A DNA stretch of 64,000 nucleotides from assembly GCA_027886175.1 (NCBI GenBank), contig JAJNNQ010000026.1:17479501-17543500 (forward strand). Direction: 5' to 3'. Below the pieces are notes generated by a model. The model worked only from the letters and a program-made list of their open reading frames with translations, ran no database searches and was not told the DNA's origin. The position numbers were made by a program, and so were the translations under genes. This document shows, in pieces, positions 1 through 12,028 of the stretch (within the stretch, counting starts at the first letter, position 1; each line of letters starts with the position of its first letter). The stretch comes from Phylloscopus collybita (taxonomy: Eukaryota; Chordata; Aves; Passeriformes; Phylloscopidae).

Positions 1-90
1 GGAGTCTATGGTTCTATTATATTATACTGCAATTTTATGGTTTAGAAAAATATTAATTTTTAGACTTCAGCTACTTTAGGAGGGAAAAAA

Positions 91-94
91 ATAA
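91..94. repeat. 5' target site duplication of LTR 1
   Basis: ATAA sits directly before the TGTCTTGG end of the LTR and is repeated directly after its CCAAGACA end. If the terminal A is shared, the duplication reads as 5 bp (AATAA). This is the footprint of retroviral integration. Confidence 0.7.
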
Positions 95-410
95 TGTCTT
101 GGGTTATGGAACCAAAAATGTGTATTCTGTTTCATTTGCTGAAAGCAGCTGGGGAGATGTTCTTCTTTATCTCTTGTGGCTCTGGGAGGAGGAGGGTGGG
201 TGCCTTCTGATAATGGGCCAGCTGTTAAAACCAGGTGGGGCAGTGTTTCTTATCTCTTTCACTGCAGGTCCTCCCTCCAGGGGAATATTTTCTGCTAATG
301 GGCCATTAAGACACTCCTAAAAGCACACATGACCAAAGTAGAACATCCACATTCCATCATCCTATTGTGAGATGCTCCACCCAGTGGGGGGAGCCAACCA
401 TTCCTACCTG

Positions 411-417
411 GATAAAA
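411..417 (+). promoter_or_regulatory. TATA-like box of LTR 1
   Basis: GATAAAA lies about 290 bp before the AGTAAA signal in the U3 part of the LTR. Its position suits an LTR promoter. Whether it is active cannot be judged. Confidence 0.4.
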
Positions 418-704
418 CTGAGACACAGGGACACAGAAAGTATCCAGCTTCACCCGATTCTTGGAGGAAGACTGGACCCCTTCTCACCACCACTGGACCC
501 TTGTTCTACAGGATCATCTCTACTCCACCAGAACCACATCTGCCACTCCAGGAGGACTCACTTTTGGACTGCTTCCAACACCCTGACCAACAGGGTGTCA
601 GGTTGTAGCTCTGACTCTCTCAGGGTTTTCCAAAATTGTTGTTTGTTTGCTGGTGTGGTTGGGTGGTTTTGTTTTTCTACTACATTTGTATTGTTAATAT
701 TCCT

Positions 705-710
705 AGTAAA
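705..710 (+). terminator. Polyadenylation signal of LTR 1
   Basis: AGTAAA, a common variant of AATAAA, lies about 150 bp before the LTR end, where R/U5 is expected. A T-rich stretch precedes it. Confidence 0.45.
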
Positions 711-855
711 GAACTGTTATTCCTATTCCCAAATCTTTGCCTGAGAGCCCTTAATTGTAAAATTATAATTTGGCGAGGGTGAGGGGTTTACATTCCCCGT
801 TCTAAGGGAAACTCCAGCTTTCCCTGTCAGACACCACTCTTTCCAAACCAAGACA

Positions 856-859
856 ATAA
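856..859. repeat. 3' target site duplication of LTR 1
   Basis: ATAA directly follows the CCAAGACA terminus and matches the ATAA at the other side of the element. Confidence 0.7.
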
Positions 860-2416
860 AAAAACCTCAAACCCATCCAAAACCAAGGTATATCAGTCAA
901 CATGTCAGATGTATTTTAAGACAATAATTTTGATTTGGGGAGTCTTTAAAATATTTCTTATAATATTTTAAACATGTTGAAGAAAGTTTACAAAAGTTTC
1001 TTACATGTATATTTAATGATCCGTATTTGTAATCAAACATGCAATCATTTTTTGTGAAGAGTCTGCAATTGCCAACTGAATTCTATTTTTTAAGGTAGAA
1101 AATAGAACCATTTTTCTCTCTCCTCCCTGTCAAAAAGCTATACCCCTCTGCTATTTGTACATATAACCTAAACTTTAACCATTGTGCTTTGACCAAGGTA
1201 ACTGGTTAGCAAACAGACGTATGGCTGTGCTCCTCCTCAGTATATCCATGCACTCTCAGTGAAATTGCTTCAGGCCACATTTCAGAGTTGCACTCTCCAT
1301 TGGCTGCATCCCTGGCACTGTTTGGAAATAAGAAACCCTTCTGTAGGGATAACCCAGGTTCTGTTTTACAGTCCCGAGTATGCTGGTCACTTTACAGAGG
1401 AAGAACTGCTGAGCTGTTTCCTTGCCATTGCAAGCGCCATCTCTCCAGTATTCGCTTGGTCAAATATTCCACACTTTTTAAGCACGTGTAAAGGATTACA
1501 GAAAGCCCTATGTTCATCTCCAGAGAGCAGCCAGAAAGGGTTAAACAAAATCAACCCTGACAATACTAGAAACAGTTCTCTCAGTGTGTGTTGGTTCACT
1601 GCTCCACAGGGCATAGCAGATGTTGTGTCTGGTAGTAAGAAGGGCCCAGGAGGTGTGAGCTGTCAATCACTTTTTTTCCTAACTACAGGCTGTGCTATGG
1701 ATATGAAGCAAGACTAAAACAATCTGTCTCAGCTGGGGTGTGTGAGGTATCAATAACCCTTGGCAGAGGTGTCAAGAGCCTTGCTGGAATCAAACTACCC
1801 TGCTGACCAGCTGCTTAGCAAGTTAACAAGGCAGCATTCAGTGCTCGCTGCCCTCCCAGCCCAACAATTAACACAACTGGAGCAGGGCTCTGCTGAAATG
1901 CAGGAGGAGCCTCGCTGCATTGCCCTTGCGCTGGTGACAAAGAGATGCAGAGTTCTTTATTCAGAAGCATCCGTAAAAACATGTGAGGAGTGAGAGAAAC
2001 TAGGGCAGAGAACATGTCTTATCCTCAAATCAAATATGCAGATAAATATTAGCAATATCAGACAAATGTGAACGGACTGAGGAAAAATAGATTTGTAAAG
2101 TATTTTTGCTCATGAGGCCAGTAGCTGTAGAGCAGGCAGGGAAAAAGAGCTCCAGTAGGGAATAAATTGTGCTGAGAAACTAGAGTAAGGTAAATTTAAA
2201 CAACAGCAGGAACAAACAATGTAATGAAAGAGTTCTGAGGCACTGGTAATCCAAACAAAAGCTGCGTAGTGGCTTGTTACAATCATCCACATGGCTGGTT
2301 AGAGTATTATAGAACAACCAGGTTGTAAAATGAACAGGCAACGGTCGGAAAGTCTTAAACATTTTGCACTCATGGGTCATGTACTACTCAGCCTTGTACC
2401 AGTATAAATTTGGAAG
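860..2416. other. Non-coding DNA, no gene seen
   Basis: This is AT-rich single-copy-looking sequence. A 152-codon ORF (1259-1717) and shorter overlapping ORFs on both strands lie in a slightly GC-richer stretch at 1240-2000. The peptides show no domain, signal peptide or repeat that I recognise, and nothing marks a gene start. I treat them as chance ORFs. Confidence 0.6.
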
Positions 2417-2473
2417 TAATGCCATTAAAATCAATGGCTTCACAGTGGTTTAACAGGGAAGGATTGGGCCCAT
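2417..2473. repeat. Fossil sauropsid repeat motif, copy 1
   Basis: The stretch holds ATTAAAATCAATGGCTTCAC followed by GTGGTTTAACAGGGAAGGAT and TGGGCCC. It resembles the common bird and reptile interspersed motif in which 'TTCAATGG' is followed by 'TTTACACAGG' and 'ATTTGGCCC'. Related text occurs at 41,186 and 38,886. It is very degraded, and the family is unknown to me. Confidence 0.35.
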
Positions 2474-2557
2474 TTGCAGAAAATGATTCAATTTTTCATT
2501 TTACAAACTGCTAACTCCAGCTTCTGGAGTTAATGTTTTTCCTAAGCCCTCAACACA

Positions 2558-2583
2558 TTTTTGTTTTGTTTTGTTTTGTTTTG
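2558..2583 (+). repeat. (TTTTG)n microsatellite
   Basis: About five TTTTG units, with a looser TTTTG-rich stretch following at 2622-2642. Confidence 0.9.
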
Positions 2584-4177
2584 AAAACTGAATTACTTTC
2601 AAGTCTTTTTGTATTCTACATTGCTTTGTTTTGTGGTTTTGTTCTCAAGGGTATCAACCAGTGATTATATACTGTTCTATTCTGAAAAAAAACCCAAACA
2701 TGCTGTACGGCAAAACATGAATATTAGCTTTAAACAATTTAATGTTGTTTGTCTTTGCTTTGAAATTCAATAATGCCATCAGCCCATAAGACCTTTTAGA
2801 GCAGAGTATTTCACACAGTGAAAGCTGCTTTCTGCTACAAAAGCAGAGCAGCTGTGGCTCCTGCAGATACTCTTAAAGACAGATATAATAAAACACTGGG
2901 AGGGAGTAGGTCGACACAGGAGCATGAAATGGACGAGATGAAGCCCTTTGTCACAATCAAATAGGCTGTAAAGTTACTATAGTAACATACAGTATTAAGC
3001 TCCAGGTGGATTGACTTAATGTTGACTAAACAAAAAGAGGTTAACGAAAACCAAACCAATAATTATTACACTCTCTCTACCAAATGTTTGCCAGGATGCC
3101 ATTATTTTGATTTAGCCTAGCTGTACAAAATGTGGTGCGTGTTACTTTCTGTTCTGATGAGCAGTTCCTCTATGAGAAAACCTGTAAAACAAAAACAAAT
3201 TCAAAATTATATGAAGGAAGGGGATGGGTTTGTTGTGCCTGTGACAGACACCAAGGCAAAATCCAAGCAAAAGACCATGACAGAATTAAATTGTGTCAAA
3301 CTGTGTCAAATGCTTTTTTTTTTTTTTATTTTCTCCCTCCAGGATCACCACTTCCCTAATGTGAGAAATGTGAAGAAGGGGATGTTCAAACTCATTGTGA
3401 CCTACCTGAGTTAAAAAAAAATGGTGAGTGGAAAAGATACATACATTTAGAGACTTTGTTTTTATCTTCCCTGTAAAAACTGGCCTTTGTATCTAAAAAT
3501 CTACCAGGAGATATTCTGCTAATTACAGCTTGTATCTTCAGCAGGAAGCAGTAATTCATCTGGCTGTCAGGGTTTGTTTCTAGGTATATTCTTTACTGTA
3601 GAAAGAATATGCCTGACAACTTATGAATGGGGTGCCTCTGGCTGCTTGTCCACCCTTCTCTTTTAGCTGCGTGTCAGGAAAGCACTTTGACCTCCAGATA
3701 AATCCCACAGTGTTACAAAAACTTCTCTTAGCTCCAGCGGCCATTTCATTCACTCCATTTCAGTCTGGGAATTAAAAAATCTTAAGATTTGAGTGAAATT
3801 CCTAGTTTTATTCTGAAACTTCTGATGCTGTCAGAATTCACACCTTCTATCAGAACTGTAATTTCATGTGTCTCTGGTATAGTTAGTGAACTCCAAGCTG
3901 CTGCCCTATAAATCTTTAAAGGTTGCTATTCAGAGAGGAAAAGAGATCATATTGGTTCAAACTGAGTAAAACAGAGTGCTTTTTTCTTTGATAAAAAGTA
4001 GTAAGTACAAATCAGAAACGCACTTGGATAGTCACTGCAAAACTGTAAAAACCCCTCTTATCTGTGCCATAAACTTAGTCTCAATAAGACTTGAAATAAT
4101 TCCACACTGTCAAGGAGAAGAGAAAGCATTCTCACTGTATTCAGGACATGAAGTGTAGCCTTGGCCAGTTAGGCAAG
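2584..4177. other. Non-coding DNA, no gene seen
   Basis: AT-rich DNA with a 14-base T run at 3314-3327 followed by a short pyrimidine-rich stretch and CAG, which imitates a splice acceptor. The ORFs around 3130-3414 run through it and are low in complexity. A short duplication, TGTGTCAAACTGTGTCAAA, lies near 3293. Nothing else stands out. Confidence 0.6.
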
Positions 4178-4371
4178 AAAAAAAAACAAACAACCAAACT
4201 CCCCACCACCATGCCCACCCCCCCCCCCCCACCCCCCCCCAAAGAAAAGAAAAGAAAAAAAAAAACACAAAAAACCCCCCCAAAACAAAGCAAACAAACA
4301 ACAAAAACAACAAAAACAAAAAACCAAAACAAACAAACAAAAAACCCCAAACCAGCCAAACCCTAAAAAGA
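4178..4371 (+). repeat. A/C-only low-complexity tract 1
   Basis: About 190 bases almost entirely of A and C on the plus strand, with only a few T or G. It starts with an A run and contains C13, one A, then C9 (4218-4240), followed by AAAGA, CAAA and CCCCAAA patterns. The long ORFs read through it on both strands are low-complexity artefacts. Similar tracts occur at 10,357 and 61,961, all A/C on the same strand. They may be decayed poly(A) tails, but this is inference. Confidence 0.85.
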
Positions 4372-6618
4372 AATTTAAAATCACAAAAGAGGTTTTAATT
4401 ATCAAAATTTTGAGGTGGTTTTAAACTGTACATTGTTCAAGAACACCTTTGGAAAAGACAGTCTATGAAGGATAGAAGCAGGAAATATCTGAAGTTCCAA
4501 ATATTTGAGGGGTTCCTGTGGTTATTACAGCCTCTTGGCTGGTTACAGCAGCCAGGAAAGCAGTATTACTGAAAGATGAGTGAAGGATTAAGCAGCTAGA
4601 CAGAGTTTTCAGACAAAAATAACACAAGAGTTACTATTTTCAAGAATTTCTTTTCTACAACCTGGTAGAAATTTAACGTGGCTGCATCCTTGGAAATGCA
4701 GTGAGGTGTGATCAGAGTGACAATAATCAAGCTGAGAGGCAGTCCTAAGGGCTTCAGTGGAGACAAATACCACTTGAAGAGGTACCAAGCACTCTTGTTA
4801 AAATCGGTTCAGGAATGGTTTCTTTTTGGATTAGATTTATAGAAGTATGTGGAGCCATCTGAAGAGCAGCATTAGAATATGACCAGCTTTCTCGAGGGCA
4901 GCCAAATTCTGCATACTCATGAAAATAATGAGCACAAATACAAACACTCAAGCCTTCCAGTTCTCCTGGAGTAGTACTAGATCTCATTAATGGTTATGAC
5001 ATGTCACAAACAATTCTGTAGCTGGATGACAAAATATTTGAAAATCTCCTTGTGATTATTTGAGATGTCTCTGCTAAGCTGGACTGCTAGAATGTCCTGA
5101 GTGTCCTAAAGACTCAATGTTAGACAAAAAGAATATCAGAGGATTGTCATTGGTCCAGAAAGCATCTTCACTTACTTGAATCTGCTTATACATATTCTTG
5201 AAACTTCAAATCACATTCTGACACGTCATTTGTCTCTTAAACCTAAGTAGGACCCCAGATGGCTGCCCCCAAAGTGGTTATCTGTATTTTCTTCTTCAAC
5301 AGACTTCAGCTGGGCTGTTGAGGAACAGCATCCAGTGAACTGTAGCCTGCAGTTCAGAAAGCTGGTGTAGGCACTGCAGACCCCATAAAGATCTAGCTTG
5401 TGAGTTAGGAAGAACAAAAGGACAGTGAAGGCCCACCTCAAGTATTTATGTTGTGACATATGAGGACAGCCTTGCCTAGAAAGGGCAGGCTCTTCAAAAG
5501 GCACAACCACACATCCTGCACACTTTAGGAACTGATTGCCTTAACAGAAGCAGAAGTGGAATCCATATAGGAAATGTATAAAATAAAACCCCATATGTAC
5601 ATATGAAGTGCAGAGAAGAATTTATTTATTTATTCATATAAAACCCAAGCATACTATTCCTTCCTATATATTCTTACAATAAGGACACGTGCCAGCCTTT
5701 GAATATAGTATGTGGGAAATGAGATGTGTATACAGTAAGGTATCTGCCAGGGTTTCTTTGTACTTTTTTAGAATGTTCTCTCATGGCCACTTTAGTATGT
5801 AGCAGTGCTTGAATAGTGGATGCTACATAACCCTGGGTAAGTAACCCAATTATTATGCTGTTTCAGATCTTTGCTCTTCATGGTTGATGTTTGTATGTTA
5901 ATTCTAAATGCTGGATTATCATTCTTCCTCCTTTGCTTGAGAAGTCCCAGACATCACTCTGCTCTGTCAGTTCTTGGTTTAAGTTCTCTGCAGGGAGCTG
6001 TAGGCAGGAGACCAGGTGCAGCTCATCTCTAAGGAGTGGATAAACAGCAATGCTCCTGTCTTCACAGATGGGGTCCCCTTGCTGTGCCCTTGGTGACCCA
6101 CATGGAACAGGAGCTAAGTCATCCGCTTCTTTCCTTAACAGCCTCTTTTACCTTCCTGTGTTGCCTAGACTAGCTGACAGGATGGAAACCCTTCCCTGAC
6201 CCTTTCCAGCCAGAGGAGATCACTTTTGTGTTTCTCTGAGTGGAGCAGCTGGAAGCCCACTGCCTCCTGTGGGGTCTGCACTCAGAAACACCAGCCCCAC
6301 AGCCTGCCCCTGGGGTGATGCCATCTACACAGTGTTGCCCCCCTCCCTGCTTTAGAAATTTCTTAAAGGAATGCTGTTTTTATTCTCTGCTCATCTTCCC
6401 CAGCACTGAAGTGGCCTATGCATGTGGCTGTTTATAAATCAGTGAAGCTCAAATGAATACTTAGAGGTAATTTGAGCATAAAGGTACTGAATTTTCAAAT
6501 CTGCTAAAATGCTTGTTTCTTGCTCTTTAACTCAAAGGAGTCACATGGATGCATTGGCCTTGCTTGAGAGCCATTACAGATTAAAAGATAATTTGAATTA
6601 TAATACTGATCCAAATAC
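4372..6618. other. Non-coding DNA, no gene seen
   Basis: Mostly AT-rich, with a TTTA microsatellite at 5621-5634. A moderately GC-richer patch at 5980-6360 has short ORFs on the plus strand without recognisable content. A 94-codon minus-strand ORF at 5226-5510 is also unrecognised. Confidence 0.6.
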
Positions 6619-6750
6619 TACTGCTTCTGTGACTTTGGGCATGCCACTTAACCCCTCTGAGCCTTATTTTCCCTATTATCTGAGACTAATGGTATTTTAC
6701 CTGTCTCAGACCACAAGGGAGCTATGAGGCTTAATTAATGTTTGCAAACT
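6619..6750 (+). mobile_element. Fossil MIR-like tRNA-derived SINE
   Basis: The stretch reads like the core of MIR-type SINEs: TGTGACTTTGGGCATGCCAC, then TTAACCCCTCTGAGCCTTAT, then TTTTCCCTATTATCTGAGAC, then an ACCTGTCTCAGACCACAAGG part and GAGGCTTAATTAATG. The order of blocks matches the consensus (gacct-tgggc-aagtcactta, cctctgagcctcagtttccc, atctgtaaaatggg, acctacctcac, gaggattaaatgag). It is highly diverged and lacks flanking duplications. MIR-like copies are old in amniotes, so the insertion probably predates birds. Confidence 0.7.
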
Positions 6751-9700
6751 GGGTTGTTGCATAGCATAATTAAATAGCATTTCTAAAGTTTAAAGAAGTA
6801 GAAAGTACTAAGACCCATCAGCAGTAAAGATGAGACAAGGAGTGAGAATGTCCTGATTCCCAGGACAGTGCTTAATTCTCTCAACCATATGGCTTTGGAA
6901 GGAAAAAACAGCACCAAATTGTCTTCAAGAACACTTTCCAAAGTTCAAAAATATGAATTTTAAAGCAAAGGTGGCTATTCACAACTTTAAAGAACATCCA
7001 AACAGCAATATTGTTTTGATTGTTGTATAATCATTTCCTTCTTGTTTGTGTGAAATTGTCCAACATTTTCAGATGTTACTTATCTTCCAGCCAAGAGACT
7101 TCTGTTAAAAACAATCTTTCACAGCTACCTCTACTCAGTTATAACATTTTTAATGAGCCACACTTATTTTCCCCTTTGAAAGCTGAAGGTTCTTGTCCAG
7201 GTTGGTTCACTGTATTCAAGCTGCATTTGTCTTGGACAACATACAAATGATAGAAATATTTTGCAGGGTCAAATATCTCTTGCCCTATCACTTTGGCTCA
7301 CAGTGTCCCTACAATATTCTACAGCTGTCTTAGCTATAAAATGGAAGCAGATCACAAAATTATTACAGGGATTACTGTAGGACTGTACCTTATTTTTTGA
7401 TTAATGTGAAATTTAGTACTGCTTAAGTTAAAGAACAGTTGGATGAAGAGTTCCATTTTGCTCATGTGACTATGTCTCTTCATATCCTGAATGAGCAAAA
7501 GAAATGGAAAATAAGAGACATTTTAGCCATGTGTTTGTTATATTCCTTATTTTTGTAGTTTAAGGCAGTAGGATTTCCAGTTAACACTTTCTGTTTACAG
7601 TATGTTTTTCACATCAGGAAAGAAAACTCATGATAAACATTAATTTCATTTCATTTTCTTCCATTTTTCTATCTATTACAATAAAATCAGGTTTTGATGA
7701 AAATGTTACAGGGACTTTTTTTTTGCTATGGATGATATAAAAATATGTGATAATCAGATATCATTAAGCTTACTTCAACAGATGTGTGATGCAACTCAAG
7801 TTTCTTTATTTGGATTTAAAATTAATATTTGAATTTCAAGCATGGTTGAAGGGCTCTAATTATTGGGATAATAGGCTTTTTGTTTCCTTTTAGATAAAAA
7901 TAATTATATTTTATCATCCCAACATTCAATCTCTAGGTTTAGGTCTCTTTCAGACTCTCAGAAGAAAACGATAAAAGTTGTAAACAAAAGAGTTAAAAAA
8001 CTGGATTTCTTTTCTTGAAATCAGAGCTTTAACTTTTTTTTTTGATATATATAAAATAAACTAAGAAGTTACTAAAAATGAAATATTTATTACTATCTCA
8101 CTATTCTGTGGAGATAAAAATCCTTAAAAATAATGCAGTTCAAATCCTAAGGGATCTAATTTATTTGAAGTAAAGTCTCTTAGAAAAAGGTGTATCTGGA
8201 AGGTTCAGATGGGACCTTGCTATTTAGATCTTACATATCTGAGAAGAACCTAAGACAGTTCAAAGTCTAGGATATGGAATTGCATGTCAGGATCTGTTGG
8301 TACCTCATAGAAAGTCCTTAGAGAATGACCTTAACACAAGAAATGAAGAGTTCATGTTAACTATTATCACACAGCCCTAGCAGTGCCTGTTTGTGCCTGT
8401 TTCTCTCCTAGCCTTTTCTTTTCTGCACATTGGCTGGAATCAGGATAGCCTTACAGTTCTACATGACTGAGATAAATAATTTTTATCATGAACATAAATG
8501 TTAGGAACCAGTGATGGTAGCAATACCAGCCAATAGCTGGTCATTTTCTCTCAGCAAAAATCTACCTGTGTTCCATCTCAGTCTTATGGTTAAGGCAGAA
8601 AAATGAATCTGTATACAACGCAGGTACCTGTGAGTGCCCACAATGAATTTTAGAGGATGCCCAACCAAAATTTTCATCTTTGACAAAAGTTAACTTAGTG
8701 CAGAAAGAAAACAAAAAGAAAAGCAACTCTAAATCGTGTTTTCATCATGTTGGTTCTTCAGAAGTAAGACTCATGGCAAAGTAAAGTTGATGCTAAAGAT
8801 CAGGCAGCATTAGGAAGGGTGCTGCCTCTTTGTGCTAACCCAGCAGTTTCGGGTTTCCTTTGCTTCTGTGGATCCCTGCTCCTGCAACAAGTGCAAGAGT
8901 TTATCCTTTGGCTTTTTGCTTATTGCAGTCTCTCTCTCTTTCCATTTCCAGACAGACGTTTAGGGTGGATTCTGATATCCATGCGTTGGAAGCTGAGACC
9001 TGACCACCCATTTTGTAGTAAACTATAATAACTTGATTATCTCAATAAATATTTTATAAACCTGGTTAAAATTTCTTACAGGAACTCGGAGACATTGTCA
9101 TTAAAAAACTAGTTGCTTCTGTTGAGTATTTTTTGTTAGGATTATTATTTCTCATAATTGTGTTCCTCTTCTCCACTAAATCTAGAGAGAAAAAGGAAGA
9201 TAAAAATACTTCTGCCTCTTGCTACTGCAAGAGGAAATTAGTATCTAAAAAGTCTTGCTGAACCATGACTAGGAAATGTTACTTTGGATTTTGTTGATGA
9301 GCAGACTGATTGGAGGCAGGCAGGACTAAAACTGGGACCTTAAAGCAGTCAAAAAGAGATTAGTTATTTACATCAGCTACAGAGATCTGGGGGGTGTTGG
9401 AGGATGGAGCGGAGCAATTAGCAATCTAGAGCATTAAGGGAAACAAAAATTTGCTTACACCCACTAATTCAGACTGAGATACAATTTAATAAGATATTTA
9501 AGAAAAAATAATTTCCTGACCTCGAGTCACCTCTCAACCTGGGGAACACTTGGAAAAGCAGTGCGACTGCTTTGCCAAGTTCAAGAAGTTGAATATCTAC
9601 TAAACAAACACAATCTTGAGAGAAAAGTGGGGAAATAATCTGAAAGCTCATTGGAACTGCTTGTTCTCCCAGTCTGAGTTTCGTCAACCATATTTTTCCC

Positions 9701-10356
9701 ACAGAGGGCAATGAAAATTTTTACAGGATCACACTGTTCACAATGCCACTTGGAGGACATTGATATGACCACGCGAGATCACTTCACTTGCACCAACCCC
9801 ATGTTGGAGTCTGCCATGGCAGAGTGAAAGATGCAGCTGTGCCCTGCATCCTGCTGGCCTGCACATGGGAGAGTGGCACACAGCAATAGTGACTGATTGC
9901 TGCACACTAATGTTTTACACTTCTAAAAAGTCCCCACCAGCAAGGGAAACTTGTAAGGAAACTTTGTAAGGAAAAGCGAAGGCAGCGTGTGACAAAGGAG
10001 ATGCAAACTATTTGTCCTTCCCGAGACTCTGTTTTTGTTCCCTTTCATCTTTCAGTTTCTCTTAATCTAAACTAAAGGCCTTTCAGACTGCCTATATGAC
10101 TCTCCTCGGGATTGAAAGAATGTGTGTATGTGGGCTGAAAAGAGGAGGAGACAGCTGAAGTAAAAAAATGCTAGAGTGCTGAAAAATGCTAAAACCTGGA
10201 ATGTGTTCCCAGGATTTTTTGTTGCTTCTAGTAGGAGATTCATTAAGAGTGTTTATATTTATATATGTACACATACATACATAAACATCTAAGCCATATG
10301 TATTGATTAAATAATTACCTAAAATGTAATTGCCTCCTAGGCCTGCCAGATTAGTT
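6751..10356. other. Non-coding DNA, no gene seen
   Basis: AT-rich DNA with no ORF above 80 codons that I recognise. It holds a stem-loop at 7451-7509, an 11-base T run near 8033 and ordinary A/T-rich sequence. A GC-richer patch at 9700-9900 shows no motif I can name. Confidence 0.6.
7451..7509. repeat. Imperfect inverted repeat (stem-loop)
   Basis: TTCCATTTTGCTCAT (7451-7465) pairs with ATGAGCAAAA (7491-7500) and, after a 4-base bulge, with TGGAA (7505-7509). The loop is 25 bases. A further 9-base pair, ATGTCTCTT (7472) with AAGAGACAT (7513), competes with it. No known RNA is recognised. Confidence 0.6.
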
Positions 10357-10448
10357 AAAAAAAAACCCCCAAAAAACAAACAAACAAAAAAGAAAACAAA
10401 CAAAAAAACCCCCACCAAAACACACCGCCTCAAAACCTCCAGCAACAT
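10357..10448 (+). repeat. A/C-only low-complexity tract 2
   Basis: Starts with an A9 run, followed by C5, A6, CAAACAAACAAA units and CCCC-ACCAAAA units. It has the same style and the same strand as the tracts at 4178 and 61,961. The overlapping lysine/threonine-rich ORF is an artefact. Confidence 0.8.
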
Positions 10449-12028
10449 CACTGCACATAGATCTAAGACAAGACCAACAAATTCTCATTTTGCTGGGATT
10501 TTATTTCATTCTTGTAGGCTTAATATCTCACTGCATGAACAAAAAATATCACACAGAAAGGGCTTCGGGCTAGCTACTTCCAAAAAGATTCAGCCTTCTA
10601 AGTACTATCAATATCATCCCTATACCCACGTGATTAGCACTTTCTAATGCACTCACTGAAAACCATTAATAAAGCAACATATTTAGTCTAGTTCTTAGCC
10701 ATGTGTCGTACTGAAATAAGTTCATGTAAATCTGTGCACTGCACGACAATGATCAAATTAACAGTCGTTTCAGGGAAAATGCCCCTCAGGCTGAAAAATA
10801 ATTAGTAGTCTCTCACTCTATCTTTTCCTACTAATAAAAATCATGCTATTATTGTTGACTGTTCTAATAAAACACCTTCCATGACCCTGAGGTAGCTCAA
10901 TGTAAAATATAAGGACTATTCTATTGTGCAGATGCACACATGTTTTATTGAACATTTCTATTTAGTTTCTCATCTAGTAACGGCATTACCTCCACGAGAA
11001 CTTTTGTCAGAATGATGCAGGGCATACGCTCTCTTCTTCCCATGCAATTCATCTTCCTGAAGCAAGCCCCAAATTTTAAAAACTCCACAGACTTTCAGTT
11101 TAACTTCTCTGTGTGCTGATCGTTATGTAGTAGAGCAGCACAAAGGTTCATTTTTCCCTTTGATGACCACTCAAAATCAGAGCATTCATTCAAATGTGTA
11201 TATTCTTGCTCTACAAAATTCAGAGTGGCTCAGACTTTCAGCAGAATTTGTGCATATTCTCACCAAAATTTTGCTCTCAGGATTTTAGTTCAGTATAAAA
11301 GAGCAATTTACCCTGTGCCACGTTATCAGAACTACCTACTTAAATATTGACCTTATTATCTGTGCCTACATTTAATTTTCTAACAGGGTGGCTGATGAGC
11401 ACTACCTAAGAGAAAGATACCCTGGCTGTAAACACCCAGTGAAGAAGTGGCCTGTGATTATACTCCTGTCTTGCCATATCTGGCATAATTTTAGTATATG
11501 TAAAGGTAGAGAAAAATATCTCATATTAATTTAGTGGCAATAGGGTGCTCTGCTATAGAGCAATGTTAACCTATTCCCTTATGCATTAATGGATTTGTGG
11601 GCCCACATCCCAAATATTATTTTCTTTTCATTTTAACTGGACGTGAAAACTGTATAAACACAGAGATAGAGATAGAAAGCTTGTTTGAGTTTTATGTTCA
11701 TGAATAATATACAAACATTTGGGATTAATTTATAGTAGCAAGCAAATAAAAAGAGCTTTCCAAAATGGCTCCCAAGAGCACTTCCAAGGGAAGTGCTCCC
11801 ACTAATTTGCACTAATAGGAAAGTCAGAATGAGGTTCTTCTGTAAACATATTTCTGGAAGCACTTTGAGAGTAAGTTATCAGGAGTGACAGCACACACTG
11901 AGGGGGTAAATAAATGGGCTGACAGCCTGGAAACACCTACTGAAAATAGAAAGAGTGTTGCCAGTTTTGGCAGGATTTGGAGGGCTCTTTACTTCCTTAG
12001 GATGGCTGCAAGGTCTGCTCCTCTTCTC
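10449..12028. other. Non-coding DNA, no gene seen
   Basis: AT-rich single-copy-looking sequence. Only short ORFs on both strands; no motif recognised. Confidence 0.6.

Larger units (their letters stand above)
95..855 (+). mobile_element. Solo LTR of an endogenous retrovirus (passerine ERVL-like)
   Basis: This is a 761-bp element that begins TGTCTTGG and ends CCAAGACA. The ends are perfect 8-bp inverted repeats with the TG...CA termini of retroviral LTRs. ATAA flanks both sides as a target duplication. A TATA-like GATAAAA lies at 411-417 and a polyadenylation signal AGTAAA at 705-710, in the order expected for U3-R-U5 on the plus strand. The text around 560-600 (the CACCCTGACCAACAGGGTGTCAGG region) and 700-790 resembles passerine ERVL LTRs as I remember them. 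No gag, pol or env follows, so this is a solo LTR left by recombination between the two LTRs of a provirus. The 125-codon ORF inside it (367-744) has no recognisable product. The exact family name is uncertain. Confidence 0.85.

Noticed and set aside
367..744. 125-codon ORF
   Set aside because: Lies entirely within the solo LTR and ends in U5-like sequence; not a gene.
1259..1717. 152-codon ORF, the longest open frame
   Set aside because: The peptide has no recognisable domain, and overlapping ORFs in other frames are similarly long. Chance ORFs of this size are expected in 64 kb.
4148..4366. Pro/Lys/Thr-rich ORF
   Set aside because: Produced by the A/C low-complexity tract; stop codons are absent because T is almost absent.
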